Positions 1 to 5,475 of a stretch of DNA of 5,804 bases are shown one piece after another. Numbering within the stretch: the first letter of the stretch is position 1; each line of letters starts with the position of its first letter. Where the stretch lies: the NCBI GenBank assembly GCA_029881635.1, contig JAOUMG010000151.1, positions 1 to 5,804 on the forward strand, written 5' to 3'. This DNA comes from Paracoccaceae bacterium. GTDB lineage: Bacteria > Pseudomonadota > Alphaproteobacteria > Rhodobacterales > Rhodobacteraceae. A program made the position numbers and the translations under genes. The notes under the pieces are model-generated. The model was not told the origin of the DNA. It made no database searches and saw only the letters and a program-made list of their open reading frames with translations.

Positions 1-1228
1 CCAACACCGCCATATTGCCCGGTTTGTGTTCATTGCGGCGCATTTTCATATGTGCGCCGGGAATTTCCTCCCAGGGAAACACCTCGGACATGCAAGGATC
101 AAGACGGCGCTCCAGCATCAGCTTGTTGGCCGCTGACGCCTGCTTGAGGTTGGCAAAGTGGCTGCCTTGAACGCGCTTCTGGTGCATCCAGAGATAGCGC
201 GCATCCATGGTCAGGTTATAGCCCGTGGTACCCGCGCAGATCACTACCATGCCGCCGCGTTTGACAACGAATACCGACACGGGAAACGTTGCTTCGCCTG
301 GATGTTCAAACACCATATCGACATTGTTGCCTTTGCCGGTAATCGCCCAGATCGCTGCACCGAATTTTCGGGCCTCTTTGAACCAGGTTGCGTATTCTGG
401 CGTATTGACGGTGGGCATCTGCCCCCAGCAATTGAAATCCTTGCGGTTGATGACGCCCTTGGCGCCCAGATCCATGACAAACTCGCGCTTGTCCTCGTCC
501 GAGATAACGCCAATGGCATTGGCGCCAGCGGTATTGATCAACTGGATCGCATAGGAGCCAAGGCCGCCAGAGGCCCCCCAGACCAGCACGTTATCACCTG
601 GCTTCAGGATATGCGGGCGGTGACCGAACAGCATCCGGTAGGCGGTGGCCAATGTCAGCGTATAGCACGCGCTTTCTTCCCAGGTCAGATGTTTCGGCCG
701 GGCCATAAGCTGCTGTGCCTGCACATTGGTAAACTGGGCGAAGGAACCGTCTGGCGTCTCATAACCCCAGATCCGCTGGCTGGGCGAAAACATCGGATCA
801 CCGCCGTTGCATTCCTCGTCGTCGCCATCGTCCTGATTGCAGTGGATGACGACCTCGTCGCCGACTTTCCAACGCTTCACCTTGTCGCCGACTTTCCAGA
901 CGATGCCCGAGGCATCGGAACCCGCGATATGATAGGGCGCCTTGTGACCGTCAAACGGGCTGATCGGAATGCCCAGCGCGGCCCAGACCCCGTTGTAATT
1001 AACGCCGGCAGCCATCACGAGAACCAGAACCTCGTTGCTATCAATCTGGGGCGTATCGACCACTTCGACCTGCATGGCGGTATCGGGTTCGCCATGCCGT
1101 TCCTTGCGGATCGCCCAAGCATACATTTTTTTCGGAACATAGCCGAGAGGGGGCATTTCACCCATCTCATACAGATCTTTTTCCGGCGCTTCATAAGGTG
1201 CGATTTCGGTTGTCACATCCAAGGCCAT
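1..1228 (-). CDS. ccr: Crotonyl-CoA carboxylase/reductase, C-terminus cut by the window edge
   Basis: Catalyses NADPH-dependent reductive carboxylation of crotonyl-CoA to (2S)-ethylmalonyl-CoA in the cytoplasm, the committed step of the ethylmalonyl-CoA pathway. Translating the minus strand gives 409 codons starting MALDVTTEIAPYEAPEKDLY and reaching the left edge at NMAVL; the family is about 430 residues, so only some 20 are missing. It is a zinc-independent medium-chain dehydrogenase/reductase: GroES-like half about 35-200, then a Rossmann half with the nucleotide-binding glycine motif GASGGLG at 218-224. Family hallmarks are the acidic loop with CNGGDPMF (140-147), WGYET (154-158), FEHPGEATFP (307-316) and GSHFANLKQ (355-363). 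By comparison with characterised Ccr, the Asn of NYN (77/79), E157 and H357 probably form the CO2 pocket; this assignment is from memory. The ATG is preceded by AGGAGA (1234-1239) five bases away. A candidate promoter lies in the 93-base gap to the upstream acyltransferase. No frame disruption is visible. Confidence 0.97.
   Translation of the reverse strand, partial: MALDVTTEIAPYEAPEKDLYEMGEMPPLGYVPKKMYAWAIRKERHGEPDTAMQVEVVDTPQIDSNEVLVLVMAAGVNYNGVWAALGIPISPFDGHKAPYHIAGSDASGIVWKVGDKVKRWKVGDEVVIHCNQDDGDDEECNGGDPMFSPSQRIWGYETPDGSFAQFTNVQAQQLMARPKHLTWEESACYTLTLATAYRMLFGHRPHILKPGDNVLVWGASGGLGSYAIQLINTAGANAIGVISDEDKREFVMDLGAKGVINRKDFNCWGQMPTVNTPEYATWFKEARKFGAAIWAITGKGNNVDMVFEHPGEATFPVSVFVVKRGGMVVICAGTTGYNLTMDARYLWMHQKRVQGSHFANLKQASAANKLMLERRLDPCMSEVFPWEEIPGAHMKMRRNEHKPGNMAVL
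857..898 (-). repeat. 15-base direct repeat inside ccr, period 27
   Basis: The plus-strand 15-mer GTCGCCGACTTTCCA occurs exactly at 857-871 and again at 884-898. Read on the coding strand it encodes WKVGD twice, at residues 111-115 and 120-124 of Ccr, nine codons apart. Related Ccr proteins as I remember them carry a similar but less exact doublet (VGDKVKRWKVGDEV), so this is probably a structural feature of the GroES-like fold made more exact by chance or local conversion, not a mobile repeat. Confidence 0.8.
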
Positions 1229-1282
1229 GGCCGTCTCCTGTCAGTTACGCCGCATCGCAGAATCGAACGGGCTTTCCGCCAT

Positions 1283-1311
1283 GGGATAAATCTGCTCCAG
1301 CAATATTGCAA
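1283..1311 (-). promoter_or_regulatory. Candidate ccr promoter
   Basis: On the minus strand, TTGCAA (1306-1311) is followed after exactly 17 bases by TATCCC (1283-1288). The hexamers match the sigma70 consensus at 4/6 and 3/6. Transcription would start near 1275, giving a leader of about 47 bases before the ccr ATG. A separate promoter would let ccr be expressed independently of the upstream acyltransferase. The match is moderate and rests on sequence inspection only. Confidence 0.35.
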
Positions 1312-1312
1312 T
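1300..1312. promoter_or_regulatory. Overlapping palindromes at the ccr promoter
   Basis: GCAATATTGC (1300-1309) is a perfect 10-base palindrome and overlaps ATTGCAAT (1305-1312), a perfect 8-base palindrome. Together they cover the proposed -35 element. ATTGCAAT shares the TTGCAA core with TTTGCAAA, the site I recall for ScfR-family (RamB/PccR-like) acyl-CoA-responsive regulators in related bacteria. This makes it a plausible operator for a short-chain acyl-CoA regulator. The palindromes are observed; the regulator is inference. Confidence 0.35.
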
Positions 1313-1321
1313 AGATGTCAG

Positions 1322-2764
1322 CTATTGTTTTGTAATTTTATGTCGTTTTGAGCGACGATCCGGCGATTTAGGGGCAATCTTTTCCGGGGCTGATGCCGCA
1401 ACTGCATCCAAAAGCTGCAATGTGGGCGCGGCATAAAACTCCATTATGGCCATCTGATCCGGGGCAGGAATGATCCGTGCTGCCTGTTGCATCGCCATCT
1501 GACGCTCAATCAACTGCGCAACCCCAATCTCAACCGCGGCACGAACCGATCCTTGCGGCAGATTGAGATGGGCACCGGCTGCATTCAGCCGCCCAGCCAG
1601 CACCTCGGCCCGCGCTACCAGTGCATCCAGATCTGCGGCCTCTCCCTCACGCAAGGCAGCGGCAGTCAATGGCACCGGCAGCACCGGAACATTCTGTGTG
1701 ATCCTTTTCATCAGCGCTGTGGCAAGCTCACCCGTAGGGTCCGGGCCTGCATCAGCCAGAAAACTTGCCAGCGACAAGGGTGTACCAAAGCTGACTGCCG
1801 CCGTTCCGAACTGGCGAAACCGGCCTCGCAGCATCTGCCACAAATGCCGCGCCCCGACGCTAATGACCTTGCCCAGAGGTGCGCGAAACCGCCGTTTTCC
1901 GGCCAGTTGCGCGGCAACCAGCACCCGGTCCTCCAGCACCCGGTCATAGTTCAGCGCAACCGGAATAAAGACCACATCGCGCCCTCCGGGCCGGTAGCCT
2001 GAAACGATGTAGCTCAAAATGCCCAGCCGCGCCGCGCCTACCCGCCCATCAAGACTTAGACCGCCTTCGGGGAAAATCGCCTGTGCCACGCCCTCTTCTG
2101 TGGCCATCTGCACATAGCGCGACAACACCCGGCGGTAGAGCGGGTTGCCCGATTTCCGGCGGATGAAATAGGCCCCCGACGACCGGATCAGCCAGGATAA
2201 CGGCCAGACACGCGCCCATTCACCCACCGCATAGGACAAGGCAGATCGACGCGAGGCAAGGTGCGTGACAAGCATGTAATCCATGTTGGAACGGTGATTC
2301 ATCACAAAAACAATCGTCGCACCGCGGTCAATCGCCCCGATCGCCTCAGCCTCGAAATGGCCGATGCGCACCCGGTAAAGCTTGCGCCCGATCCACTTGG
2401 CGATCCGGGCAGCAAAGCCGAAATATACAGAAGCGGAAAAGGCCGGCACAATCTCGCGGGCATAGCGCCGCGCCCGTTCAAACACGACTGATTGCGGTTC
2501 ACCAGTTTCCTGGGCTTCGGCGGCCACTGCCTCGGCCACTTTCGGGTCATGAACCAGCCGGATGATCATGTCGTGCCGTCGCATCAACTTGAACGGCTGA
2601 ATGGGCTGATCCAATCGCTGGTTAAGCCGCGCCACCACCTTTTCCATCCGCCGCCGGAAAAACCACCGAACCGATGGAAACAGGAAATGCGACGCAAACG
2701 TCACCCCGGCGAAGACCAGGATCAGCACAAAGAGCCACAGGGGCAATGTCACCGTCTGAAACAT
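1322..2764 (-). CDS. Membrane-anchored glycerophospholipid acyltransferase (PlsB/PlsC superfamily)
   Basis: Predicted to transfer an acyl group to glycerol-3-phosphate or lysophosphatidate at the inner membrane; the exact acceptor cannot be read from sequence. The 480-residue protein has one N-terminal hydrophobic segment (about residues 5-30), followed by the arginine-rich FFRRR (35-39). The acyltransferase blocks come in canonical order: NHRSNMD (156-162, catalytic His157/Asp162 of HX4D), GAYFIRR (197-203), FPEGGLS (231-237) and IPVALNYDRV (267-276). The last 20 or so residues are strongly basic and probably disordered. It is much shorter than E. coli PlsB (about 800 residues) but longer than PlsC (about 245). 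The start at 2764 is preferred because the hydrophobic anchor follows at once. The frame stays open to a GTG at 2914, but the extra 50 residues are cysteine-rich and unlike the family. No clear Shine-Dalgarno precedes 2764; an inverted repeat occupies that position. It lies 93 bases upstream of ccr on the same strand. Confidence 0.88.
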   Translation of the reverse strand: MFQTVTLPLWLFVLILVFAGVTFASHFLFPSVRWFFRRRMEKVVARLNQRLDQPIQPFKLMRRHDMIIRLVHDPKVAEAVAAEAQETGEPQSVVFERARRYAREIVPAFSASVYFGFAARIAKWIGRKLYRVRIGHFEAEAIGAIDRGATIVFVMNHRSNMDYMLVTHLASRRSALSYAVGEWARVWPLSWLIRSSGAYFIRRKSGNPLYRRVLSRYVQMATEEGVAQAIFPEGGLSLDGRVGAARLGILSYIVSGYRPGGRDVVFIPVALNYDRVLEDRVLVAAQLAGKRRFRAPLGKVISVGARHLWQMLRGRFRQFGTAAVSFGTPLSLASFLADAGPDPTGELATALMKRITQNVPVLPVPLTAAALREGEAADLDALVARAEVLAGRLNAAGAHLNLPQGSVRAAVEIGVAQLIERQMAMQQAARIIPAPDQMAIMEFYAAPTLQLLDAVAASAPEKIAPKSPDRRSKRHKITKQ

Positions 2765-2772
2765 GCAGATAC

Positions 2773-2791
2773 ACTGACATTGCGCGTCAGT
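2773..2791. promoter_or_regulatory. Inverted repeat just upstream of the acyltransferase start
   Basis: ACTGAC (2773-2778) and GTCAGT (2786-2791) are perfect 6-bp arms around a 7-base centre. The repeat ends 8 bases before the acyltransferase ATG, where a ribosome-binding site or the transcription start would sit. The spacing suits a dimeric repressor of TetR or similar type; alternatively it is an mRNA hairpin limiting translation. No regulator is encoded nearby. Confidence 0.35.
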
Positions 2792-2845
2792 TTCGTAAAT
2801 GAATGAAAAGAGGCATCGCCTGCTGCTATCCCCGCACCATGCATA

Positions 2846-2894
2846 TCCGCTCGTGACTTTTGTGAAGATTTGAAACCCATTTTCAACGAGCGGA
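2846..2894. repeat. Nested inverted repeat in the divergent gap
   Basis: Outer arms TCCGCTCGT (2846-2854) and ACGAGCGGA (2886-2894) are perfect 9-bp complements. Inside them TTGAAA (2870-2875) and TTTCAA (2881-2886) form a 6-bp hairpin with loop CCCAT, the two elements meeting at base 2886. The 49-base unit lies between the divergent acyltransferase and zinc-finger genes. It could fold as a leader RNA of the acyltransferase transcript or serve as paired protein-binding sites. No U-tract follows on either strand, so it is not an intrinsic terminator. Confidence 0.4.
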
Positions 2895-2917
2895 AACACC
2901 CTCCTCCGGTCCACCGC

Positions 2918-2946
2918 TTGGACAGACGGCCGCGATGCGCTATCTT
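2918..2946 (+). promoter_or_regulatory. Candidate promoter of the zinc-finger gene
   Basis: TTGGAC (2918-2923) and TATCTT (2941-2946) are separated by exactly 17 bases. They match the sigma70 -35 and -10 elements weakly to moderately (3/6 and 4/6). A start near 2953 would give a leader of about 23 bases containing the ribosome-binding site. Confidence 0.35.
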
Positions 2947-2965
2947 GTTGTCTGGATCATCGGTT

Positions 2966-2970
2966 GGAGA
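2966..2970 (+). promoter_or_regulatory. Ribosome-binding site deciding the zinc-finger gene start
   Basis: GGAGA lies 5 bases before the ATG at 2976. An in-frame TTG at 2964 overlaps this element and has no such site at a suitable distance, so the ATG is the better start. The resulting N-terminus MAGGWARDGAVNEQI also lines up directly with that of E. coli YbiI. Confidence 0.7.
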
Positions 2971-2975
2971 CAATC

Positions 2976-3245
2976 ATGGCAGGCGGCTGGGCACGCGACG
3001 GCGCGGTGAATGAACAGATCGAAGCCTCGATCGGAGATGAGCTTGCGCGGATGCGGGCCGCACGGCGCCCGGCAGGCAAGAGCCGTACACATTGTGTCGA
3101 TTGCGAGGAACCGATCCCCGAAGCGCGCCAGCAGGCGATCCCGGGTGTTACGCTCTGCATCGACTGCCAGCAGGAACGCGACGCGGCTTTCAGGGCACGC
3201 CCCGGTATCAACCGCCGGGGCAGCAAGGACAGCCAGTTGAAATAG
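2976..3245 (+). CDS. YbiI-like DksA/TraR-family C4 zinc-finger protein
   Basis: A small cytoplasmic zinc-binding protein of 89 residues, the usual length for the YbiI branch of the DksA/TraR family. A four-cysteine finger is formed by CVDC (40-43) and CIDC (61-64), separated by 17 residues, with PIPEAR (46-51) and AIPGVTLC (54-61) between, as in DksA-type fingers. The N-terminus MAGGWARDGAVNEQI and the C-terminus NRRGSKDSQLK (79-89) both match E. coli YbiI closely as I remember it. The family binds RNA polymerase in the case of DksA, where a long coiled coil reaches the secondary channel. Here only a short N-terminal helix (about 10-30) precedes the finger, so DksA-like transcription control cannot be assumed, and YbiI has no firmly established role that I know of. 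Divergent from the acyltransferase gene and probably transcribed alone. Confidence 0.93.
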   Translation: MAGGWARDGAVNEQIEASIGDELARMRAARRPAGKSRTHCVDCEEPIPEARQQAIPGVTLCIDCQQERDAAFRARPGINRRGSKDSQLK

Positions 3246-3406
3246 GTCTGGCCCAGACGACCGACCCTACTGTTCCCCCGGAATTATCGCCACCCCATCC
3301 GCAAAGTCTAACAGGGCCTGTGCGGCATTGGTGACTGTGTTTTCCCACCCCTCCGCCTACAATACCCAATGTTGATTTCATCCGAACTGAAAGGGAGGCA
3401 CAAGAC

Positions 3407-4030
3407 ATGACCAAACACATCCTCATCGCCGCTGCAATCGCCCTGTCCGGCACCGTGGCATTCGCGCAGGATGGCACGATGTCTTTCTTCGTGACCAGCC
3501 AGAACCCCGGCAATGGCGGCGATTTTGGCGGCCTGACCGGTGCGGACGCGCATTGCAACGCACTGGCTGAGGCAGCCGGGGTCAGCGGCAAGTCCTGGCG
3601 TGCCTATCTGTCTTCGTCCAGCGAAAATGCCCGCGACCGTATTGGTGCGGGGCCCTGGATGAACGCAAAGGGCGATGTCATCGCCGATAGTGTCGATGCG
3701 TTGCACGGCGATAACAACCTGACCAAAGACAGCGCGCTGAATGAAATGGGCGAGACTGTCAACGGGCGCGGCGACAGCCCCAACCGGCATGACATTCTGA
3801 CGGGTTCATTGCCCGACGGCACCGTGGCCGCGGGCATGACATGTGAAGACTGGACCAGCAGCGCCGAAAGCACCGCTGGAATGGTCGGACATCATGACCG
3901 GATGGGGCTTGATGATTCTGCACCCGCAAAATCCTGGAATTCCTCGCATTCCTCACGCGGAGGCTGCGGGTTGGAAGCATTGCGCGGCACCGGTGGAGAC
4001 GGGCTGATTTACTGTTTCGCAACCAACTGA
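3407..4030 (+). CDS. Exported lectin-like (DUF1554-type) protein of unknown function
   Basis: A 207-residue protein with a clear Sec signal peptide: MTKH, a hydrophobic core (5-19), and a likely signal peptidase I site AFA|QDG after residue 20. The mature part begins FFVTS (27-31), followed by GGLTGADAHCNALAEAAG (41-58), SWRAYLSSSSENARDRIG (63-80), TGSLPDGT (132-139), TCEDWTS (145-151) and a terminal GLIYCFATN (199-207). This ordered pattern recalls the DUF1554/endostatin-like, C-type-lectin-related domain of secreted bacterial proteins. Four cysteines (50, 146, 187, 203) could make two disulfides, fitting a periplasmic or extracellular location. The middle is rich in Asp, Asn, Ser and Gly, and carries HH at 162-163. 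No catalytic motif is recognisable, and ligand binding is only a guess from the fold. AAGGGAGG (3391-3398) lies 8 bases before the ATG, a strong ribosome-binding site. TACAAT at 3358-3363 could be a -10 element, without a convincing -35. It converges on the TPR gene. Confidence 0.85.
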   Translation: MTKHILIAAAIALSGTVAFAQDGTMSFFVTSQNPGNGGDFGGLTGADAHCNALAEAAGVSGKSWRAYLSSSSENARDRIGAGPWMNAKGDVIADSVDALHGDNNLTKDSALNEMGETVNGRGDSPNRHDILTGSLPDGTVAAGMTCEDWTSSAESTAGMVGHHDRMGLDDSAPAKSWNSSHSSRGGCGLEALRGTGGDGLIYCFATN

Positions 4031-4039
4031 CCCGGCGGC

Positions 4040-5314
4040 CTATAGCCCTGCAATGACCCCATTGGTTGCCGTGCGCGGTCGGTGCATCGCCAGCAGGCGC
4101 CGCGCTGTGTCGGCTTGGCCCAAACGCAACAGTACGCCAGCCTGAGCATATTCGATCAGGTCACGTTGGGCGCGACTGCCACCGATGCGGGCGTGATCGC
4201 CCATGGCCGTCGTCAGGTGCCGGTCTGCACTGGCCCAGTCTTCGCGCGCAATCGTCCCGAATGCCTGCCCCAGCACCGCGACCATATCGGCCGCTGGGCC
4301 GCGCGCCTCAGAAACGATGTGGGCCAGCGCATCGGCCCTGCCTGCCATGGCGTGTGCCAAAGCGGCATGAACATCGGCGAAGGCGAGCCCCGGTTTAGGG
4401 AACGCCTTTGCTGCAAAGTCGCTGAGCGCGGCCCAGCGCGCACGCGGCACCGTTACACCTGCCAACTCGGCGCGGTAAAGGATCGCTGCCATATCCGTCA
4501 ACACGTTCAGCGCGGGGCCATCGGTGGTGCCGGGGGCAATGCCGGTGTCGATCCGCTGCCACATCGCTTGCACATCGCCGCTGGCCAATGCCCACAGCGC
4601 AGAATGCCAATACAAATGGCATTGCAACAGCCCGTCCCGGCTGTAACCGTCAAGCCATTCGTCAAGATAACCGCACCCCGCTTCTGTCTCTCCATTCTCA
4701 TAGAAAAGATGCGAACGGTAATGCGCCATATTGGCATTGCGCGGATTCAGGTCCTTCGATCGCTCAATGGCTATCGCCGCCGGACCAACCTGCCCCGCCT
4801 CCATCCGTGCAAAGCCGAGAAGGCACAAGAACCACCAGTCATCTCCGTAGGCCGGGGCGAGGATTTCAGCTAGTGCGAGGTTTTCCGCCTCGCGCCCCGG
4901 TTGGCCGGAAAACCCGATCAGACCGAAAACGCCAAGGCAGGTCTGCGCTACCATTGCATCGCGCGGGAATTGGGCAAGATGAGCGCGGGCTGCTTTATAA
5001 GCCTCGCTCGCTTTGCCTTCTATCAACAGACCCAGCGATTTTATCTGCCCTTGTTCGCGCGCGCTCACACCGCTCTCCAGTTCGCGCGTCCGCGCCAAAG
5101 CAGTCCGCGCACCAGACCCATCGCCAAAGGTCTGGCGGTTTCGCGCGATGGCCAGATGTGCCAGCGCGAACCGCTCATCAGCTTCGACCGCTTTCATAAG
5201 CGCCTGCTCGACACCCGCATCGGCGGCCAGATAGAGGTCGATGCCCGCAACATAGGCATCACGTGCCGCCGCACTGGCTGTGCTAAGATGATTGCCGTAG
5301 CGGTCTTGCAGCAT
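4040..5314 (-). CDS. TPR-repeat protein of the TTC38-like type
   Basis: A 424-residue, probably cytoplasmic protein built almost wholly of alpha-helical repeats; no signal peptide or membrane segment is visible. After [21 protein letters not shown], repeat-like helix pairs cover about 20-115 and 145-215, including the TPR-type turn [20 protein letters not shown] (184-203). The segment [12 protein letters not shown] (202-213) followed by [15 protein letters not shown] (233-247) resembles the conserved core of TTC38, a TPR family found in bacteria and animals with no firmly assigned biochemical role. It is likely a protein-interaction scaffold. Start choice: ATG at 5314 follows GGAAGGGG by 5 bases and begins at the conserved DRYGN segment. 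In-frame ATGs at 5362, 5386 and 5440 have weaker ribosome-binding sites, and the longer two would run into the inverted repeat and the ecm promoter. Divergent from ecm; it converges on the exported protein gene with 9 bases between stops. Confidence 0.85.
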   Translation of the reverse strand: MLQDRYGNHLSTASAAARDAYVAGIDLYLAADAGVEQALMKAVEADERFALAHLAIARNRQTFGDGSGARTALARTRELESGVSAREQGQIKSLGLLIEGKASEAYKAARAHLAQFPRDAMVAQTCLGVFGLIGFSGQPGREAENLALAEILAPAYGDDWWFLCLLGFARMEAGQVGPAAIAIERSKDLNPRNANMAHYRSHLFYENGETEAGCGYLDEWLDGYSRDGLLQCHLYWHSALWALASGDVQAMWQRIDTGIAPGTTDGPALNVLTDMAAILYRAELAGVTVPRARWAALSDFAAKAFPKPGLAFADVHAALAHAMAGRADALAHIVSEARGPAADMVAVLGQAFGTIAREDWASADRHLTTAMGDHARIGGSRAQRDLIEYAQAGVLLRLGQADTARRLLAMHRPRTATNGVIAGL

Positions 5315-5319
5315 GCGCG

Positions 5320-5327
5320 CCCCTTCC
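5320..5327 (-). promoter_or_regulatory. Ribosome-binding site deciding the TPR gene start
   Basis: On the minus strand GGAAGGGG lies 5 bases before the ATG at 5314. The upstream in-frame ATG at 5362 has no purine-rich element at a fitting distance, and the one at 5386 has only GGAAAAA inside the loop of an inverted repeat. This supports the 424-residue product. Confidence 0.55.
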
Positions 5328-5382
5328 AAAGCCCCGAACTCAGCTTGACCATCGTACGTCATTTGGCAAGCTTGCTGCGGTC

Positions 5383-5404
5383 GCATTGCGTTTTTCCGCA
5401 ATGC
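5383..5404. promoter_or_regulatory. Perfect inverted repeat upstream of ecm
   Basis: GCATTGCG (5383-5390) and CGCAATGC (5397-5404) are perfect 8-bp arms around the 6-base centre TTTTTC. The repeat ends 6 bases before the TTGACA of the ecm promoter and lies about 70 bases upstream of the TPR start, so a bound protein could act on both divergent genes. The position just above the -35 element is typical of an activator site; repression of the TPR gene is equally possible. No U-tract follows on either strand, so it is not a terminator. The TTGC/GCAA core is shared with the ccr palindromes. Confidence 0.5.
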
Positions 5405-5410
5405 AGCATG

Positions 5411-5440
5411 TTGACACCGCCATAAAATGCCGCATATCAA
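5411..5440 (+). promoter_or_regulatory. Candidate sigma70-type promoter of ecm
   Basis: TTGACA (5411-5416) is a perfect -35 consensus. After 18 bases comes TATCAA (5435-5440), a 4/6 match to the -10 consensus. Transcription would begin near 5447, leaving a leader of about 29 bases with GAAAGG before the ecm ATG. This is the best promoter in the window. The overlapping minus-strand reading frame open to 5440 is therefore unlikely to be coding here. Confidence 0.55.
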
Positions 5441-5475
5441 GCTCCCAACGCAACAATATTACCGAAAGGCGTTCC

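Noticed and set aside
158..1351. A long plus-strand open frame of 397 codons opposite ccr.
   Set aside because: It lies almost wholly antisense to a confidently identified ccr. Its translation shows no family motif, and GC-rich genes commonly leave the opposite strand open.
2805..2819. AGGC-GAT-GCCT followed by CTTTT on the minus strand as a terminator or attenuator ahead of the acyltransferase.
   Set aside because: A 4-bp stem is too weak for an intrinsic terminator, and the T-run is only four bases.
2765..2914. N-terminal extension of the acyltransferase to a GTG at 2914.
   Set aside because: The extra 50 residues are cysteine-rich and unlike the family, and they would place coding sequence over both inverted repeats. 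The hydrophobic anchor begins right after the ATG at 2764.
3246..3258. GTCTGG-C-CCAGAC right after the zinc-finger stop codon as a terminator.
   Set aside because: The palindrome has almost no loop and no T-tract follows, so it does not look like an intrinsic terminator.
3311..3321. ACAGG-G-CCTGT in the gap before the exported protein as a terminator or operator.
   Set aside because: The arms are short, the centre is one base and there is no adjacent T-tract. Such small palindromes are expected by chance.
4031..4039. A bidirectional terminator between the convergent exported-protein and TPR genes.
   Set aside because: Only 9 bases separate the stops, and no stem-loop with T-tracts could be found across the junction.
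4082..5199. Plus-strand open frames of 263 and 203 codons opposite the TPR gene.
   Set aside because: Both are antisense to the helical-repeat protein, rich in Arg, Pro, Gln and His, and lack recognisable domains or ribosome-binding sites.
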